Origin: Sphingosinicella ginsenosidimutans
GTDB lineage: Bacteria > Pseudomonadota > Alphaproteobacteria > Sphingomonadales > Sphingomonadaceae
Direction: 5' to 3'
NCBI RefSeq assembly: GCF_007995055.1
Contig: NZ_VOQQ01000001.1
Coordinates: 1,240,001-1,304,000, forward strand
DNA: 64,000 nucleotides
In this document: positions 24,369-33,528 of the stretch, one piece after another
Position numbering within the stretch: the first letter of the stretch is position 1
Layout: every line of letters starts with the position of its first letter
The notes under the pieces: model-generated
Databases searched by the model: none
Told to the model about the DNA's origin: nothing
The model's input: the letters and a program-made list of their open reading frames with translations, nothing else
Program-made: the position numbers and the translations under genes

Positions 24369-24403
24369 ATGATACATCATATCGCGACGTTATACTATAC
24401 CAA
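24369..24403 (-). promoter_or_regulatory. predicted tonB-like promoter with palindrome over the -10 box
   Basis: Minus-strand -35 TTGGTA (24403-24398) and -10 TATGAT (24381-24376) are 16 bases apart. ATGAT-GT-ATCAT (24380-24369) is a perfect inverted repeat covering the -10 box and the likely start site, a good position for a repressor. A second AT-rich stretch, GTATAGTATAAC, fills part of the spacer. Confidence 0.5.
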
Positions 24404-24525
24404 TAAGGAGGCGAGCAGATGAGGATGGACGGGCTTCTTTGTCTTGCCCCGGATCATGGGCCGCCGGACCAGGTCCGCCTGACGCATCTTCCCCAGCGTC
24501 GGCGCGCCTCCGATCGAGCCCGGCG

Positions 24526-25863
24526 CTAGGCTCCGGCGGCGGCCTTCAGGCGGGCGAGCGCCTCGTCCTTGCCGATCAGCGGCAGGAGGGCGGCCATTTC
24601 GGGGCCGCTGTCGCGCCCGGTCAGCGCGCGGCGCAGCGGATGGAACAGCGCCTTGCCGCTGCGCCCGGTTGAGGCCTTGAGCGCGGCGGTGAGCCTCTGC
24701 CAGGGCGACTCGGCCCAGTCGAGCCCGGCCGCCGTCCCCGCCGCCTCGGCGAGAAAGCCGCGATCCTCTTCGGACGCGGACGCCTCGACATGGCCGTGGA
24801 GGATCGCCCACCAGTCGGCCGCGTCGGCGATCGTTCGCAGGTTCGGCCGGATCGCGATCCAGTCGGCCTCTCCCATGCCCTCGGGGAGGCGGCCGCGCAC
24901 CCGATCGAAGCCGAGCTGGTGGACGACGCGCGCGTTGAGCGCCGCCAGTTCGTCGAGGTCGAAGCGCGCGGGGGCGCGGCCGAAGGTCGCGAAATCGAAG
25001 CCGGCGATCAGCGGCGCCGGATCGGCGAGCGGCTCGACCGGAAGGCTGGTGCCGATCCGCGCGAGCTTGGCGACCAGCGCCTCGGGCTCGATCCCCGCCT
25101 CCTCCATCGCCGGGCGGCCAAGCGAGCCGAGCCGTTTGGAGAGCTTGCCCTCCGCGCCGACCAGCAGCGCCTCGTGCGCGAAGGCCGGCGGCGGAGCGCC
25201 GAGCGCCTCGAAAATCTGCAGCTGGAGCCCGGTATTGGTGACATGATCCTCGCCGCGAACGACGTGCGTCACCCCCATCTCGATATCGTCGACGACGCTG
25301 GGCAGCATGTAGAGCCAGCTCCCATCCTCGCGCCGCACGACCGGATCGCTGAGCAGGGCCGGATCGAGATGCTGCGGCCCGCGGATGAGGTCGGTCCATT
25401 CGATCGGCCGGTCGTGGTCCAGCTTGAAGCGCCAGTGCGGGCGCCGCCCCTCGGCCTCGAGCGCGGCGCGATCGGCCTCGCCAAGCGCCAGCGCGGCGCG
25501 ATCATAGACCGGCGGCTTGCCCCGCCCGAGCTGGATCTTGCGCTTGAGGTCGAGCTCCTGCGCGGTCTCGTAGGCGGGATAGACCCGCCCCGCCGCGATC
25601 AGCCGTTCGATCGCCGCCTCGTAACGATCGAAGCGCGCCGACTGGCGTTCCTCGCCGTCCGCGTCGAGGCCGAGCCAAGCGAGATCGTCGCGAATCGCAT
25701 CGACGAATTCCTCACGGCTTCGCTCGGCGTCGGTATCGTCGATCCTGAGCAGGAATCGCCCGCCATTCTTCCGTGCCCACAGCCAGTTGTGGAGCGCGGT
25801 GCGGATATTGCCGACATGGAGCCGGCCGCTTGGCGCGGGGGCGAAACGGGTGACGACGGACAT
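24526..25863 (-). CDS. gltX: glutamyl-tRNA synthetase
   Basis: A class I synthetase charging tRNA-Glu. The 445 aa protein has HVGN (16-19, the HIGH element), KLSKR near residue 243, and a C-terminal anticodon-binding domain ending [10 protein letters not shown]. It is short compared with the 470-500 aa form; alphaproteobacteria often carry two gltX copies, one of which can misacylate tRNA-Gln for later amidation. The predicted transcription start coincides with the ATG. It is divergent from prs. Confidence 0.94.
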   Translation of the reverse strand: MSVVTRFAPAPSGRLHVGNIRTALHNWLWARKNGGRFLLRIDDTDAERSREEFVDAIRDDLAWLGLDADGEERQSARFDRYEAAIERLIAAGRVYPAYETAQELDLKRKIQLGRGKPPVYDRAALALGEADRAALEAEGRRPHWRFKLDHDRPIEWTDLIRGPQHLDPALLSDPVVRREDGSWLYMLPSVVDDIEMGVTHVVRGEDHVTNTGLQLQIFEALGAPPPAFAHEALLVGAEGKLSKRLGSLGRPAMEEAGIEPEALVAKLARIGTSLPVEPLADPAPLIAGFDFATFGRAPARFDLDELAALNARVVHQLGFDRVRGRLPEGMGEADWIAIRPNLRTIADAADWWAILHGHVEASASEEDRGFLAEAAGTAAGLDWAESPWQRLTAALKASTGRSGKALFHPLRRALTGRDSGPEMAALLPLIGKDEALARLKAAAGA

Positions 25864-25869
25864 GGCCGC

Positions 25870-25898
25870 GCTCTATTCCGCGCGCGGCGGTCCGGCAA
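25870..25898 (-). promoter_or_regulatory. predicted gltX promoter, leaderless geometry
   Basis: Minus-strand -35 TTGCCG (25898-25893) and -10 TAGAGC (25875-25870) are 17 bases apart. Six bases separate the -10 box from the gltX ATG, so the expected transcription start is the A of the start codon. No Shine-Dalgarno sequence is present. Confidence 0.55.
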
Positions 25899-25903
25899 CG
25901 CTC

Positions 25904-25932
25904 TTGCCTTCCCGGCTTCCGCCCGCCACAGC
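25904..25932 (+). promoter_or_regulatory. predicted prs promoter, leaderless geometry
   Basis: A -35 TTGCCT (25904-25909) and a weak -10 CACAGC (25927-25932) are 17 bases apart. The -10 box ends seven bases before the prs ATG, and no Shine-Dalgarno sequence is seen. The -35 boxes of prs and gltX are only five bases apart, back to back. Confidence 0.45.
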
Positions 25933-25939
25933 TTCGCCC

Positions 25940-26875
25940 ATGAAGCTGCTCTCGGGAAACTCCAACACGCCGCTTGTCGAGGCGATCGCCGCCTATCTCG
26001 AAATCCCGATCACGCGGGCCAATGTGCGGCGCTTCGCGGACGAGGAGATTTTCGTCGAAATCCTCGAAAATGTCCGCGGCGAGGACGTGTTTGTCGTTCA
26101 ATCGACCTCCTATCCCGCCAACGACAATCTGATGGAGCTTCTGATCTGCATCGATGCGCTGCGGCGCGCGTCGGCGAAGCGGATCACGGCGGTCATGCCC
26201 TATTTCGGCTATGCCCGGCAGGACAGGAAGCCGGGCCCGCGAACGCCGATCTCGGCCAAGCTGGTCGCCAACCTCCTGACGACGGCAGGCGCGAACCGGG
26301 TGCTTTCGGTCGATCTCCATGCCGGGCAGATCCAGGGCTTCTTCGATATCCCGACCGACAACCTCTTCGCCGCGCCGGTCATGTCGGCCGATATCCTCGC
26401 CCGTTTCAAGGGGGCGCAGATCACCGTCGTGTCGCCCGACGTCGGCGGGGTGGTGCGCGCCCGCGCGCTCGCCAAGCGGCTCGACAATGCACCGCTCGCC
26501 ATCGTCGACAAGCGGCGCGAGCGCCCGGGCGAATCGGAAGTGATGAACATCATCGGCGACGTTTCTGGCCGCTTCTGCGTGCTCATCGACGATATCGTCG
26601 ATTCGGCGGGCACGCTGTGCAACGCCGCCGCGGCGCTGAAGGAAGGCGGGGCGACCGACGTCGTCGCCTATTGCACCCATGGCGTCCTTTCGGGCGCGGC
26701 GGTGTCGCGCGTCGAGGGATCGGCGCTTCGCGAGCTCGTCATCACCGATTCGATCGCGGCCTATGAGGCGGCGGCGGCGAGCAAGCGCATCCGCCTGCTC
26801 ACCATCGCCCCGCTCGTCGCCGAGGCGATCAAGCGGATCGCCGACGAATCCTCGGTGTCGAGCCTGTTCGACTGA
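25940..26875 (+). CDS. prs: ribose-phosphate pyrophosphokinase (PRPP synthetase)
   Basis: Makes PRPP from ribose 5-phosphate and ATP for nucleotide, histidine, tryptophan and NAD synthesis. The 311 aa protein shows [10 protein letters not shown], the ATP loop region [20 protein letters not shown], the pyrophosphate/ribose site [20 protein letters not shown] and the PRPP loop [13 protein letters not shown]. The ATG at 25940 (MKLLSGNSN) is the family start; the frame extends upstream across the gltX promoter only as a shadow. Confidence 0.96.
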   Translation: MKLLSGNSNTPLVEAIAAYLEIPITRANVRRFADEEIFVEILENVRGEDVFVVQSTSYPANDNLMELLICIDALRRASAKRITAVMPYFGYARQDRKPGPRTPISAKLVANLLTTAGANRVLSVDLHAGQIQGFFDIPTDNLFAAPVMSADILARFKGAQITVVSPDVGGVVRARALAKRLDNAPLAIVDKRRERPGESEVMNIIGDVSGRFCVLIDDIVDSAGTLCNAAAALKEGGATDVVAYCTHGVLSGAAVSRVEGSALRELVITDSIAAYEAAAASKRIRLLTIAPLVAEAIKRIADESSVSSLFD

Positions 26876-26876
26876 C

Positions 26877-26905
26877 TTGCCTTCCGGCGCCGTCCCCGCT
26901 AAAGG
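26877..26905 (+). promoter_or_regulatory. predicted rpmI-rplT promoter
   Basis: A -35 TTGCCT (26877-26882), starting two bases after the prs stop, and a -10 TAAAGG (26900-26905) are 17 bases apart. The leader is about 90 bases and includes the hairpin TTCCA-N6-TGGAA; it may carry autogenous control by L20, as in other bacteria, but I cannot identify an L20 site. Confidence 0.5.
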
Positions 26906-27002
26906 CGCGCGCTTTCCAGATTGTTGGAAAACGAACCGCCCGGCCATCAAGGGCTGCCGTGGCTGTTCACGAACGTCGGCGAAGCGCCGAAAAGGAGACG
27001 AA

Positions 27003-27206
27003 ATGCCCAAGCTCAAGACCAAGAGCGGTGTGAAGAAGCGCTTCAAGCTCACCGCGACCGGCAAGATCAAGCACGGCGTGGCCGGCAAGCGGCACCGCCT
27101 GATCAGCCACAATGCCAAGTACATCCGCCAGAACCGCGGCACCGAAGTGCTCGCCGACGCCGATACGGCGCGGGTGAAGCTCTGGGCGCCCTACGGCCTG
27201 AAGTAA
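27003..27206 (+). CDS. rpmI: 50S ribosomal protein L35
   Basis: A small basic protein of the large ribosomal subunit, 67 aa, starting [17 protein letters not shown] and ending LWAPYGLK, which is typical for alphaproteobacteria. AAGGAG lies a few bases before the ATG. rplT follows 12 bases downstream. In E. coli these genes belong to an infC operon; here infC is 24 kb away. Confidence 0.97.
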   Translation: MPKLKTKSGVKKRFKLTATGKIKHGVAGKRHRLISHNAKYIRQNRGTEVLADADTARVKLWAPYGLK

Positions 27207-27218
27207 GGAGTACTCGAC

Positions 27219-27581
27219 ATGGCACGCATCAAGCGCGGCACGACCACGCGCGCCAAGCACAAGCGCATCCTGGATCAGGCGAAGGGCTATTACGGCCGTC
27301 GCAAGAACACGATCCGCATCGCCCGCCAGGCGGTCGAGAAGGCCGGCCAGTACGCCTATCGCGACCGCAAGGTGAAGAAGCGCAGCTTCCGCGGCCTGTG
27401 GATCCAGCGCATCAACGCCGGCGTCCGCGCCGAGGGGCTGACCTACAGCCAGTTCATGCACGGGCTGAAGCTCGCCGGCATCGAACTCGACCGCAAGGTC
27501 CTCGCGGATATCGCGATGCACGAGGGCGATGCCTTCAAGGCGATCGTCGCCCAGGCGAAGGGCGCGCTGCCCCAGGGCTGA
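27219..27581 (+). CDS. rplT: 50S ribosomal protein L20
   Basis: An early-assembly 23S rRNA-binding protein of 120 aa. The long basic N-terminal extension ([20 protein letters not shown]) precedes the globular domain with [18 protein letters not shown] sequence ([19 protein letters not shown]). It has an AAGGAG ribosome binding site. A strong intrinsic terminator 25 bases later ends the two-gene operon. Confidence 0.97.
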   Translation: MARIKRGTTTRAKHKRILDQAKGYYGRRKNTIRIARQAVEKAGQYAYRDRKVKKRSFRGLWIQRINAGVRAEGLTYSQFMHGLKLAGIELDRKVLADIAMHEGDAFKAIVAQAKGALPQG

Positions 27582-27605
27582 CCGCCGATCGCAAGCGAAT
27601 GCAAA

Positions 27606-27637
27606 GGGCGCCGGAGGCCGACTCCGGCGCCCTTTTT
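27606..27637 (+). terminator. intrinsic terminator of rpmI-rplT
   Basis: A perfect 11 bp stem (GGGCGCCGGAG with CTCCGGCGCCC), a five-base loop GCCGA, then TTTTT. This is the clearest terminator in the window. Confidence 0.93.
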
Positions 27638-27961
27638 CGTGGCCGGCGCGGATGAAGGCGAGGCCGGACCGCGCCGTTTTCCGCCCCAAAACGACCAGCC
27701 GCGGGCCTTGCGCGGGCGGTTGTCGACGCAGACGACGCACGCGATCGAAAAGTCTTTCGCAAAGCCTTTCTCGCCCGTTCTTCAAGAAGCCAAGCTTTCC
27801 GTAAGGGAAGGGTCCGGGGATTAGTTGCAAGGAAAAACTATTCTGTTGCGGATTTGCAATGAGCAGCCCGAAACCCACAGGAAACTGCGGTTTTCTCTTT
27901 GGCCGAAAAGCCGCATTGCGGTTACGTTAACGGCAAAACAGAGAGTTGGGAGAGGGGAATC
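27638..27961 (+). other. 324-base intergenic region before the TonB receptor
   Basis: The stretch is less GC-rich than its surroundings in the second half. It holds two TTGCAA hexamers (27824-27829 and near 27853), a CGTTAACG palindrome near 27926, and a possible promoter close to the gene: TTGCGG (27916-27921), 17 bases, CAGAGA (27939-27944). A GAGAGGGG ribosome binding site ends it. No RNA gene, ORF with coding character or known riboswitch was recognised. Confidence 0.4.
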
Positions 27962-30718
27962 ATGAAGAGCTTTTGGCTGCTTTCTGCCGGCATTGTGGCG
28001 CTCGCAAGCCCGGCCCACGCCCAGGACCAGGGCAGCGATCAGGCCCAATCGCGCACCAATGCCGAAGCGGCACAGGCGAGCGAGAATGATGGCCAGACGA
28101 TCATCGTCACCGCCCAGGGCCGGCGGCAGATCCTCCAGGACGTGCCGATCGCGGTTTCCGCCGTCGGCGCCGAACAGCTCCAGAATTCGGGCGCCAACGA
28201 CATCCGGCAGCTCAACCAGCTCGCGCCGTCGCTGCTCGTTTCCTCGACCGGCTCGGAGGCGAACGGATCGGCCCGCATCCGCGGCATCGGCACGGTCGGC
28301 GACAATCCGGGCCTTGAAAGCTCGGTCGCCGTGTTCATCGACGGCGTCTATCGCTCGCGCTCGGGCATCGGCCTCAACGAGCTTGGCGAGATCGACCATG
28401 TCGAGGTGCTTCGCGGGCCGCAGGGCACGCTGTTCGGCCGCAACGCATCCGCCGGCCTCATCAACATCATCACCCGCCGGCCGGACTTCGATTTCGGCGG
28501 CTCGGCGGAGCTCACCTACGGCAATTACAATTATGTCCGTGCCGCCGCGGGCGTCACCGGCCCGATCAGCGAGGCGCTCGCCTTCCGGCTCGATGGAGTC
28601 TACGTCCGGCGCGACGGCTTTTACGATGTCGTCAACGCCGCCGGCGGCACCGAAGGCGACGTGAATGATCGAAACCGCTTCTTCACCCGCGGCCAGCTGC
28701 TCTATCAGCCCGACGACCGGCTCTCGATCCGCCTGATCGGCGATTATACCCGGCGCAACGAGAGCTGCTGCGGCGCGGTCGTGATCGAGGCGCGCGAAGC
28801 CTTCGATCCGACGCCCGGCGTCCCCGGCGACGCGCAATATGCGGCAAGCAACCGCATCGTCGATCTGCTGCAGCGGTTCGGCGGCATCTTCCCGTCGCTC
28901 GGCGATCCCTACAATCGCGACATCGCGGTCACCCCCGGCACCACCTACCGCAACGTCACGACCGATTGGGGCGTCTCCGCCCAGATCGACTATGATTTCG
29001 GCAACGCCAACCTGACCTCGATCACCGCCTATCGCGGGTACAAGTCGGGCGGCGCCGGCGATGTCGACTATACCAATGTCGATCTGCTGCGGCGCGACGA
29101 TGACGGCAATTCCTATCGCCGCTTTCGCACCTTCACGCAGGAGGTGCGGCTGCAGGGCCGGGCCGGTTTCCTCGACTGGCTGGTCGGCGGCTATTTCGCG
29201 CGCGAAAGCCTGGAGGTCAGCGACAACCTCAAGTTCGGCGCGCAATATGGCGAATTCGCCGCCTGCCGCGCCATCCAGGGTTCGGGCCTCGCTCCGACGC
29301 CAGCGGCCTTGCTCGATCCGACCGCGCCGGGCTGCATGACGCCGACGCTGCGCGCCGTGCTTGGCGGCCAGTTCGGCGCCGCCGCGCCGCTGCTGCTGGC
29401 GAGCCTCGACCGGCTCAGCACGGTCAACAATGTCGGCGATGTCAGCAGCCTCTACGACCAGCGCAGCACCAACTGGGCGCTGTTCACGCACGACATCTTC
29501 CACATCACCGATACGGTCAGCCTCACCGTCGGCCTTCGCTACACGCATGAGCGCAAGAGCTTCGTCGGCGATTTCAACAACAACAACACGATCTGCCCGG
29601 CGCAGCAGGCGGCGATCGGGCCGCTGCTCGCCAATCCGGCGCTCGCCGCCACCGTCGCGGGCATCCTGACCCTGAGCTGCGTCGGCAATTCCAGCGCGCT
29701 GCTGAACGGGCTCGACCTGCGCGACAGCTTCAGCGAGGGCGAATGGACCGGGACGGGCGTGCTGTCCTGGCAGCTCGATCCGCGCAGCCTGATCTATGCG
29801 AGCTATTCGCGCGGCTACAAGGCGGGCGGCTACAATCTCGACCGGTCCGATCTCGGGCCGGCCTATCTGCCGCGCAGCAATGCCGACGCCGCCAATCTGC
29901 GCTTCGCGCCGGAGATCGTGAACGCGTTCGAGGTGGGCCTCAAGCTGTCCCGCCGCAACCTGACGTTCAACCTCGCGCTCTTCCGCGAGAATTTCCGGGA
30001 CTTCCAGCTCAACACGTTCAACGGCACGGTGTTCATCGTCCAGAACATCCAGAGCTGCTCGACCGATCTCGGCGGGGCGGATCAGGACCTGTCCGCGGCG
30101 ACCGGCGGCTGCGCCCCGGGCGACACCCGCGCCGGCGTCACCTCGACCGGCATCGAGATGGAGGCCAGCTTCCGGCCGGCGCCCGATCTCAACATCACCG
30201 CCGGCTATACCTATGCCAATACCAGGTACCGGCATAACCTGGTCGGCAGTTCGCAGGGCGAGCCGCTCGATCCGGCGCTGTTCCTGCTGCCCGGCAGCAA
30301 CCTGTCCAACGCGCCCAAGCACGTTGTCACGACGTCGCTGGCCTGGACGCCGCGGCTCGGCTCCAGCGGGCTCACCGGCCTCTTCTACGTCGATGGCCGC
30401 CTGACCTCCGACTACAACACCGGCTCCGACCTGTTCCCGGAAAAGGAGCAGGACAGCTACGCGGTGGTCAACGCCCGGCTCGGCATTCGCGGTCGCAACG
30501 AGCGCTGGTCGATCGAATTGTGGGCGCAGAACCTGTTCAACCAGCATTACCAGCAGGTTGCGTTCAACGCGCCGCTCCAGAGCAGCGGCCCCAACAACGG
30601 CACGATCGCGCAGGTCCGTCAGTTCGGGGCGCCCGCCGCCGCGATTTCCGACGGGATTTTCGATTCCTACCTTGCGGAGCCGCGCACCTTCGGCGTGACC
30701 GGCCGCTTCCGCTTCTGA
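27962..30718 (+). CDS. TonB-dependent outer membrane receptor
   Basis: A 918 aa receptor importing an unknown ligand across the outer membrane with energy from TonB. A signal peptide (1-21, ASPAHAQ) is followed by a TonB box-like stretch (QTIIVTAQGRR, about 44-54). The plug domain has VPIAVSAVGAEQ and VEVLRGPQGTLFGRNASAGLINII, and the 22-strand barrel ends with the aromatic FRF. The type resembles sphingomonad receptors without known substrate. Nothing adjacent, such as glycosidases or siderophore genes, reveals a ligand. Confidence 0.94.
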   Translation: MKSFWLLSAGIVALASPAHAQDQGSDQAQSRTNAEAAQASENDGQTIIVTAQGRRQILQDVPIAVSAVGAEQLQNSGANDIRQLNQLAPSLLVSSTGSEANGSARIRGIGTVGDNPGLESSVAVFIDGVYRSRSGIGLNELGEIDHVEVLRGPQGTLFGRNASAGLINIITRRPDFDFGGSAELTYGNYNYVRAAAGVTGPISEALAFRLDGVYVRRDGFYDVVNAAGGTEGDVNDRNRFFTRGQLLYQPDDRLSIRLIGDYTRRNESCCGAVVIEAREAFDPTPGVPGDAQYAASNRIVDLLQRFGGIFPSLGDPYNRDIAVTPGTTYRNVTTDWGVSAQIDYDFGNANLTSITAYRGYKSGGAGDVDYTNVDLLRRDDDGNSYRRFRTFTQEVRLQGRAGFLDWLVGGYFARESLEVSDNLKFGAQYGEFAACRAIQGSGLAPTPAALLDPTAPGCMTPTLRAVLGGQFGAAAPLLLASLDRLSTVNNVGDVSSLYDQRSTNWALFTHDIFHITDTVSLTVGLRYTHERKSFVGDFNNNNTICPAQQAAIGPLLANPALAATVAGILTLSCVGNSSALLNGLDLRDSFSEGEWTGTGVLSWQLDPRSLIYASYSRGYKAGGYNLDRSDLGPAYLPRSNADAANLRFAPEIVNAFEVGLKLSRRNLTFNLALFRENFRDFQLNTFNGTVFIVQNIQSCSTDLGGADQDLSAATGGCAPGDTRAGVTSTGIEMEASFRPAPDLNITAGYTYANTRYRHNLVGSSQGEPLDPALFLLPGSNLSNAPKHVVTTSLAWTPRLGSSGLTGLFYVDGRLTSDYNTGSDLFPEKEQDSYAVVNARLGIRGRNERWSIELWAQNLFNQHYQQVAFNAPLQSSGPNNGTIAQVRQFGAPAAAISDGIFDSYLAEPRTFGVTGRFRF

Positions 30719-30730
30719 TCGCCGCGAACA

Positions 30731-30755
30731 GCCCCTCCCCCGCGCGGGGAGGGGC
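30731..30755. terminator. hairpin between convergent TonB receptor and glnD
   Basis: GCCCCTCCCC (30731-30740) pairs perfectly with GGGGAGGGGC (30746-30755), a 10 bp stem with a five-base loop. No T-run flanks it, but it sits midway in the 45-base convergent gap and probably serves both transcripts. Confidence 0.5.
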
Positions 30756-30763
30756 CAGCCGGT

Positions 30764-33496
30764 TCACGCCGCCTTGCGGCGCGGCGGCGTTCCGGCCGCG
30801 GCCTTGAGCAGCCGCGCGCGCAGTCCCTTCAGCCGGAGCGCATTGACGATCTTCCGGCCATCGATCCCGGTCAGGTAGAAGACGTCGACGGCGCGCTCGC
30901 CATAAGTGGCGATGTGGGCCGATCGGATCACCGCGCGCGATTCGGTGATCGCCTGGGCGAGCTCGAACAGCAGCGCGGCGCGATCGCGCGCATTGACTTC
31001 GATCACCGTGTAGCGGCTCGAGGCCATGTTGTCGGCGAACACCGCCGGCTGGATCGGAAAGGCCTCCGCCCGGCGACGCGGCAGCGCCCGGGCCGCCAGC
31101 CGTTCGGCCGCCGGTTCCTGCCCTTCGAGCGCGCGCATCGCCTCGGCCTCCAGTCGGCGCAGCTGGTGCGGATCGGCGAAGGCGGCGCCGTCGAGGTCCT
31201 GGACCAGGAAATTGTCGAGCGCCATGCCGTCGCGCGTCGTGTGGATCCGCGCGTCGATGATATTGCCGCCGGCCAGGCTGATCGCGCCGGCAAGGCGATA
31301 GAACAGGCCCGGCCGGTCGGCCGCATAGACCGACACCAGTGTCGCGCCGCGATCGGCGAGCACGGCGGTTTCGATCCGCCCCGCCTCCCCCGGCCCCGAA
31401 TCGAGAAGCCGCGCGTTGCGCTCGATGGTCTCGACCGGCTCGGCCAGCCAGTAGCTGTCGGGCAGGGCCGCGATGAACCGGGCGAGCCGGGCCGGGCGCC
31501 AGCCGAGCCGCCCGGCAAGCTCCTCCTGCATCGCCGCGATCCGCTCCTTGCGTCCCGTCTCGACATGGCCGAGCCGCAACTGTTCCTCGGCCGCCTCGAA
31601 CAGCGCGCGCAGAAGCTCGCTTTTCCACTCGTTCCAGGTGCCGGGGCCGACCGCGCGGATATCGACGACGGTCAGGATGTAGAGCAGGCGAAGGCGCTCC
31701 AGGCTCTTCACCCGCGCGACGAAATCCTGGATTGTCTTGGGATCGGAAAGGTCGCGCTTCTGCGCCGTCGCCGACATGAGCAGGTGCCAGCGAACCAGCC
31801 ATGCGACGGTCTCGGTCTCGGCCGGATCGAGCCCGAAGCGCGGGCACAAGGTGAGCGCAAGCTCGGCGCCAAGCTCGCTGTGATCGCCGCGCCGGCCCTT
31901 GGCGATGTCGTGGAGCAGCACCGCGACATAGAGGACGCGGCGCGAGGCGATATATTTGAACAGGCTGGTCGCCAGCGGATGATCGGCCTTGAGCGCGCCC
32001 TGCTCGATCCGCGCCAGCAGGCCGATCGCGCGGATCGTATGCTCGTCGACCGTATAGTGATGATACATGTCGAACTGCATCTGGGCGACGACGCGGCCGA
32101 AATCGGGAACGAAGCGGCCGAATATCCCCGCCTCGTTCATCCACCGCAGCACCGTTTCCGGATCGCGCGGCGAGGTGAGCACGTCGAGGAACAGCGCGTT
32201 CGCCGCCGGATCGGCGCGCACGTCCGCGTCGATCAGCTTGGCGTTGGCGGCGGCGGCACGCATCGCCATCGGGTGGATTTCGAGCCGGTTCCTCTCGGCC
32301 AGCGCGAACATCTGGATGAGTCGCACCGGCTTTTCGGCGAAGAAGCCGGGATCGTCCGGCGTGGCGAGACGGCCGCGATCGAGCAGGAACCCGTCCAGCC
32401 GCGATGGCCTCCGGCGGAAGGAGGGGAGCGAGAGATAGCGCTGGCCGCGCCGCGCGAACTTCTCGTCGAGATGGGCGAGGAACACGCCGGTGAGGTCGCC
32501 GACCGTCTTCGCGTTGAGGAAATAGTGCCGCATGAACCGCTCGACCGCGGAACTGCCGGGCCGGTCGGCATAGTTCATCCGCCGCGCGAGCTCGGGCTGG
32601 ACGTCGAAGGTCAGCCGCTCCTCGGCGCGGCCGGCGACGATGTGGAGGTGGCAGCGCACCGCCCAGAGGAATCGCTCGGCCCGGTGGAAGGCGCGCCACT
32701 CGGCGGGCGTCAGCAGCCCGACGTCGACGAGCTCGGCGGCGCTCTGCAGGCGATAGGCATATTTGCCGATCCAGTAGAGCGTGTGCAGATCGCGAAGGCC
32801 GCCCTTGCCTTCCTTGATATTGGGCTCGACGACATAGCGGCTGTCGCCCATGCGCTGATGGCGGGCCTCGCGCTCGTCGAGCTTGTCCTTGGCGAAAGCG
32901 CGGATTTCGGCCGCGCCGACGCGATTCCAGAAGCGCGCGCGCACCTCCTCATAGACCGCCTCGTCGCCCCATACGTAACGGCCTTCGAGGATCGCGGTCA
33001 GGATCGTCTGGTCGGCGGCGATCATCCGCATCATCTCGTCGACGCTTCGCGAGGACTGGCTGACCTTGAGGCCGAGATCCCAGAGCAGATAGAGAATCTC
33101 CTCGGTCGCGGTCTCGGTCCAGCGCGTGTCCTTCCACGGCGTCACGAAGGCGAGATCGACATCCGAATGGAGCGCCATCTCGCCCCGGCCATAGCCGCCG
33201 ACGGCCATCAGCAGCAGCCGCTCGGACGTCGTCGGATTGGCGAGCGGATGGAGCCTGCGGGTCACATGGTCGAAGGCCAGGCGGACGATCTGGTCGGTCA
33301 GGAAGGCATAAGCGGCGGCCGTCTCGGTGCCGGCATAGGGCCGCTCGTCGAGCCGCCGGGCAATCTCGGCGCGCCCATTGGCGAGCGCCTGCTTGAGCAA
33401 GGCCGCGGCGCGGTCGCCGGCGGCAAGCGCCTCGTCGAGCGCGCGCCGATCGATGATCTGACGGCGATTTGGAATCGTCTCGAACCGGCTGGCCAT
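30764..33496 (-). CDS. glnD: [protein-PII] uridylyltransferase/uridylyl-removing enzyme
   Basis: The glutamine sensor of nitrogen control, which adds or removes UMP on PII proteins. The 910 aa layout is standard. The nucleotidyltransferase has GGYGRGEMALHSDVDLAF near residue 98. The HD domain (about 480-600) has HTIRAIGLL, VLLHDIAKGRRGDHSELGAE, and two ACT domains follow (LVSVYAADRPGLFYRL and VIEVNARDRAALLFELA). No PII or glutamine synthetase gene is nearby. Confidence 0.96.
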   Translation of the reverse strand: MASRFETIPNRRQIIDRRALDEALAAGDRAAALLKQALANGRAEIARRLDERPYAGTETAAAYAFLTDQIVRLAFDHVTRRLHPLANPTTSERLLLMAVGGYGRGEMALHSDVDLAFVTPWKDTRWTETATEEILYLLWDLGLKVSQSSRSVDEMMRMIAADQTILTAILEGRYVWGDEAVYEEVRARFWNRVGAAEIRAFAKDKLDEREARHQRMGDSRYVVEPNIKEGKGGLRDLHTLYWIGKYAYRLQSAAELVDVGLLTPAEWRAFHRAERFLWAVRCHLHIVAGRAEERLTFDVQPELARRMNYADRPGSSAVERFMRHYFLNAKTVGDLTGVFLAHLDEKFARRGQRYLSLPSFRRRPSRLDGFLLDRGRLATPDDPGFFAEKPVRLIQMFALAERNRLEIHPMAMRAAAANAKLIDADVRADPAANALFLDVLTSPRDPETVLRWMNEAGIFGRFVPDFGRVVAQMQFDMYHHYTVDEHTIRAIGLLARIEQGALKADHPLATSLFKYIASRRVLYVAVLLHDIAKGRRGDHSELGAELALTLCPRFGLDPAETETVAWLVRWHLLMSATAQKRDLSDPKTIQDFVARVKSLERLRLLYILTVVDIRAVGPGTWNEWKSELLRALFEAAEEQLRLGHVETGRKERIAAMQEELAGRLGWRPARLARFIAALPDSYWLAEPVETIERNARLLDSGPGEAGRIETAVLADRGATLVSVYAADRPGLFYRLAGAISLAGGNIIDARIHTTRDGMALDNFLVQDLDGAAFADPHQLRRLEAEAMRALEGQEPAAERLAARALPRRRAEAFPIQPAVFADNMASSRYTVIEVNARDRAALLFELAQAITESRAVIRSAHIATYGERAVDVFYLTGIDGRKIVNALRLKGLRARLLKAAAGTPPRRKAA

Positions 33497-33528
33497 GGGA
33501 ACCGGAATAGGTCCTCATGGCCGCCGCG

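Noticed and set aside
24395..25399. 334-codon frame running through the end of gltX
   Set aside because: Arg/Gly-rich shadow in another frame of gltX; its last 30 codons past gltX have no ribosome binding site of their own.
27821..30547. 908-codon open frame antisense to the TonB receptor gene
   Set aside because: It mirrors the codon pattern of the receptor (Arg/Ala/Asp-rich, no domain), has no ribosome binding site and the sense frame is an unmistakable receptor.
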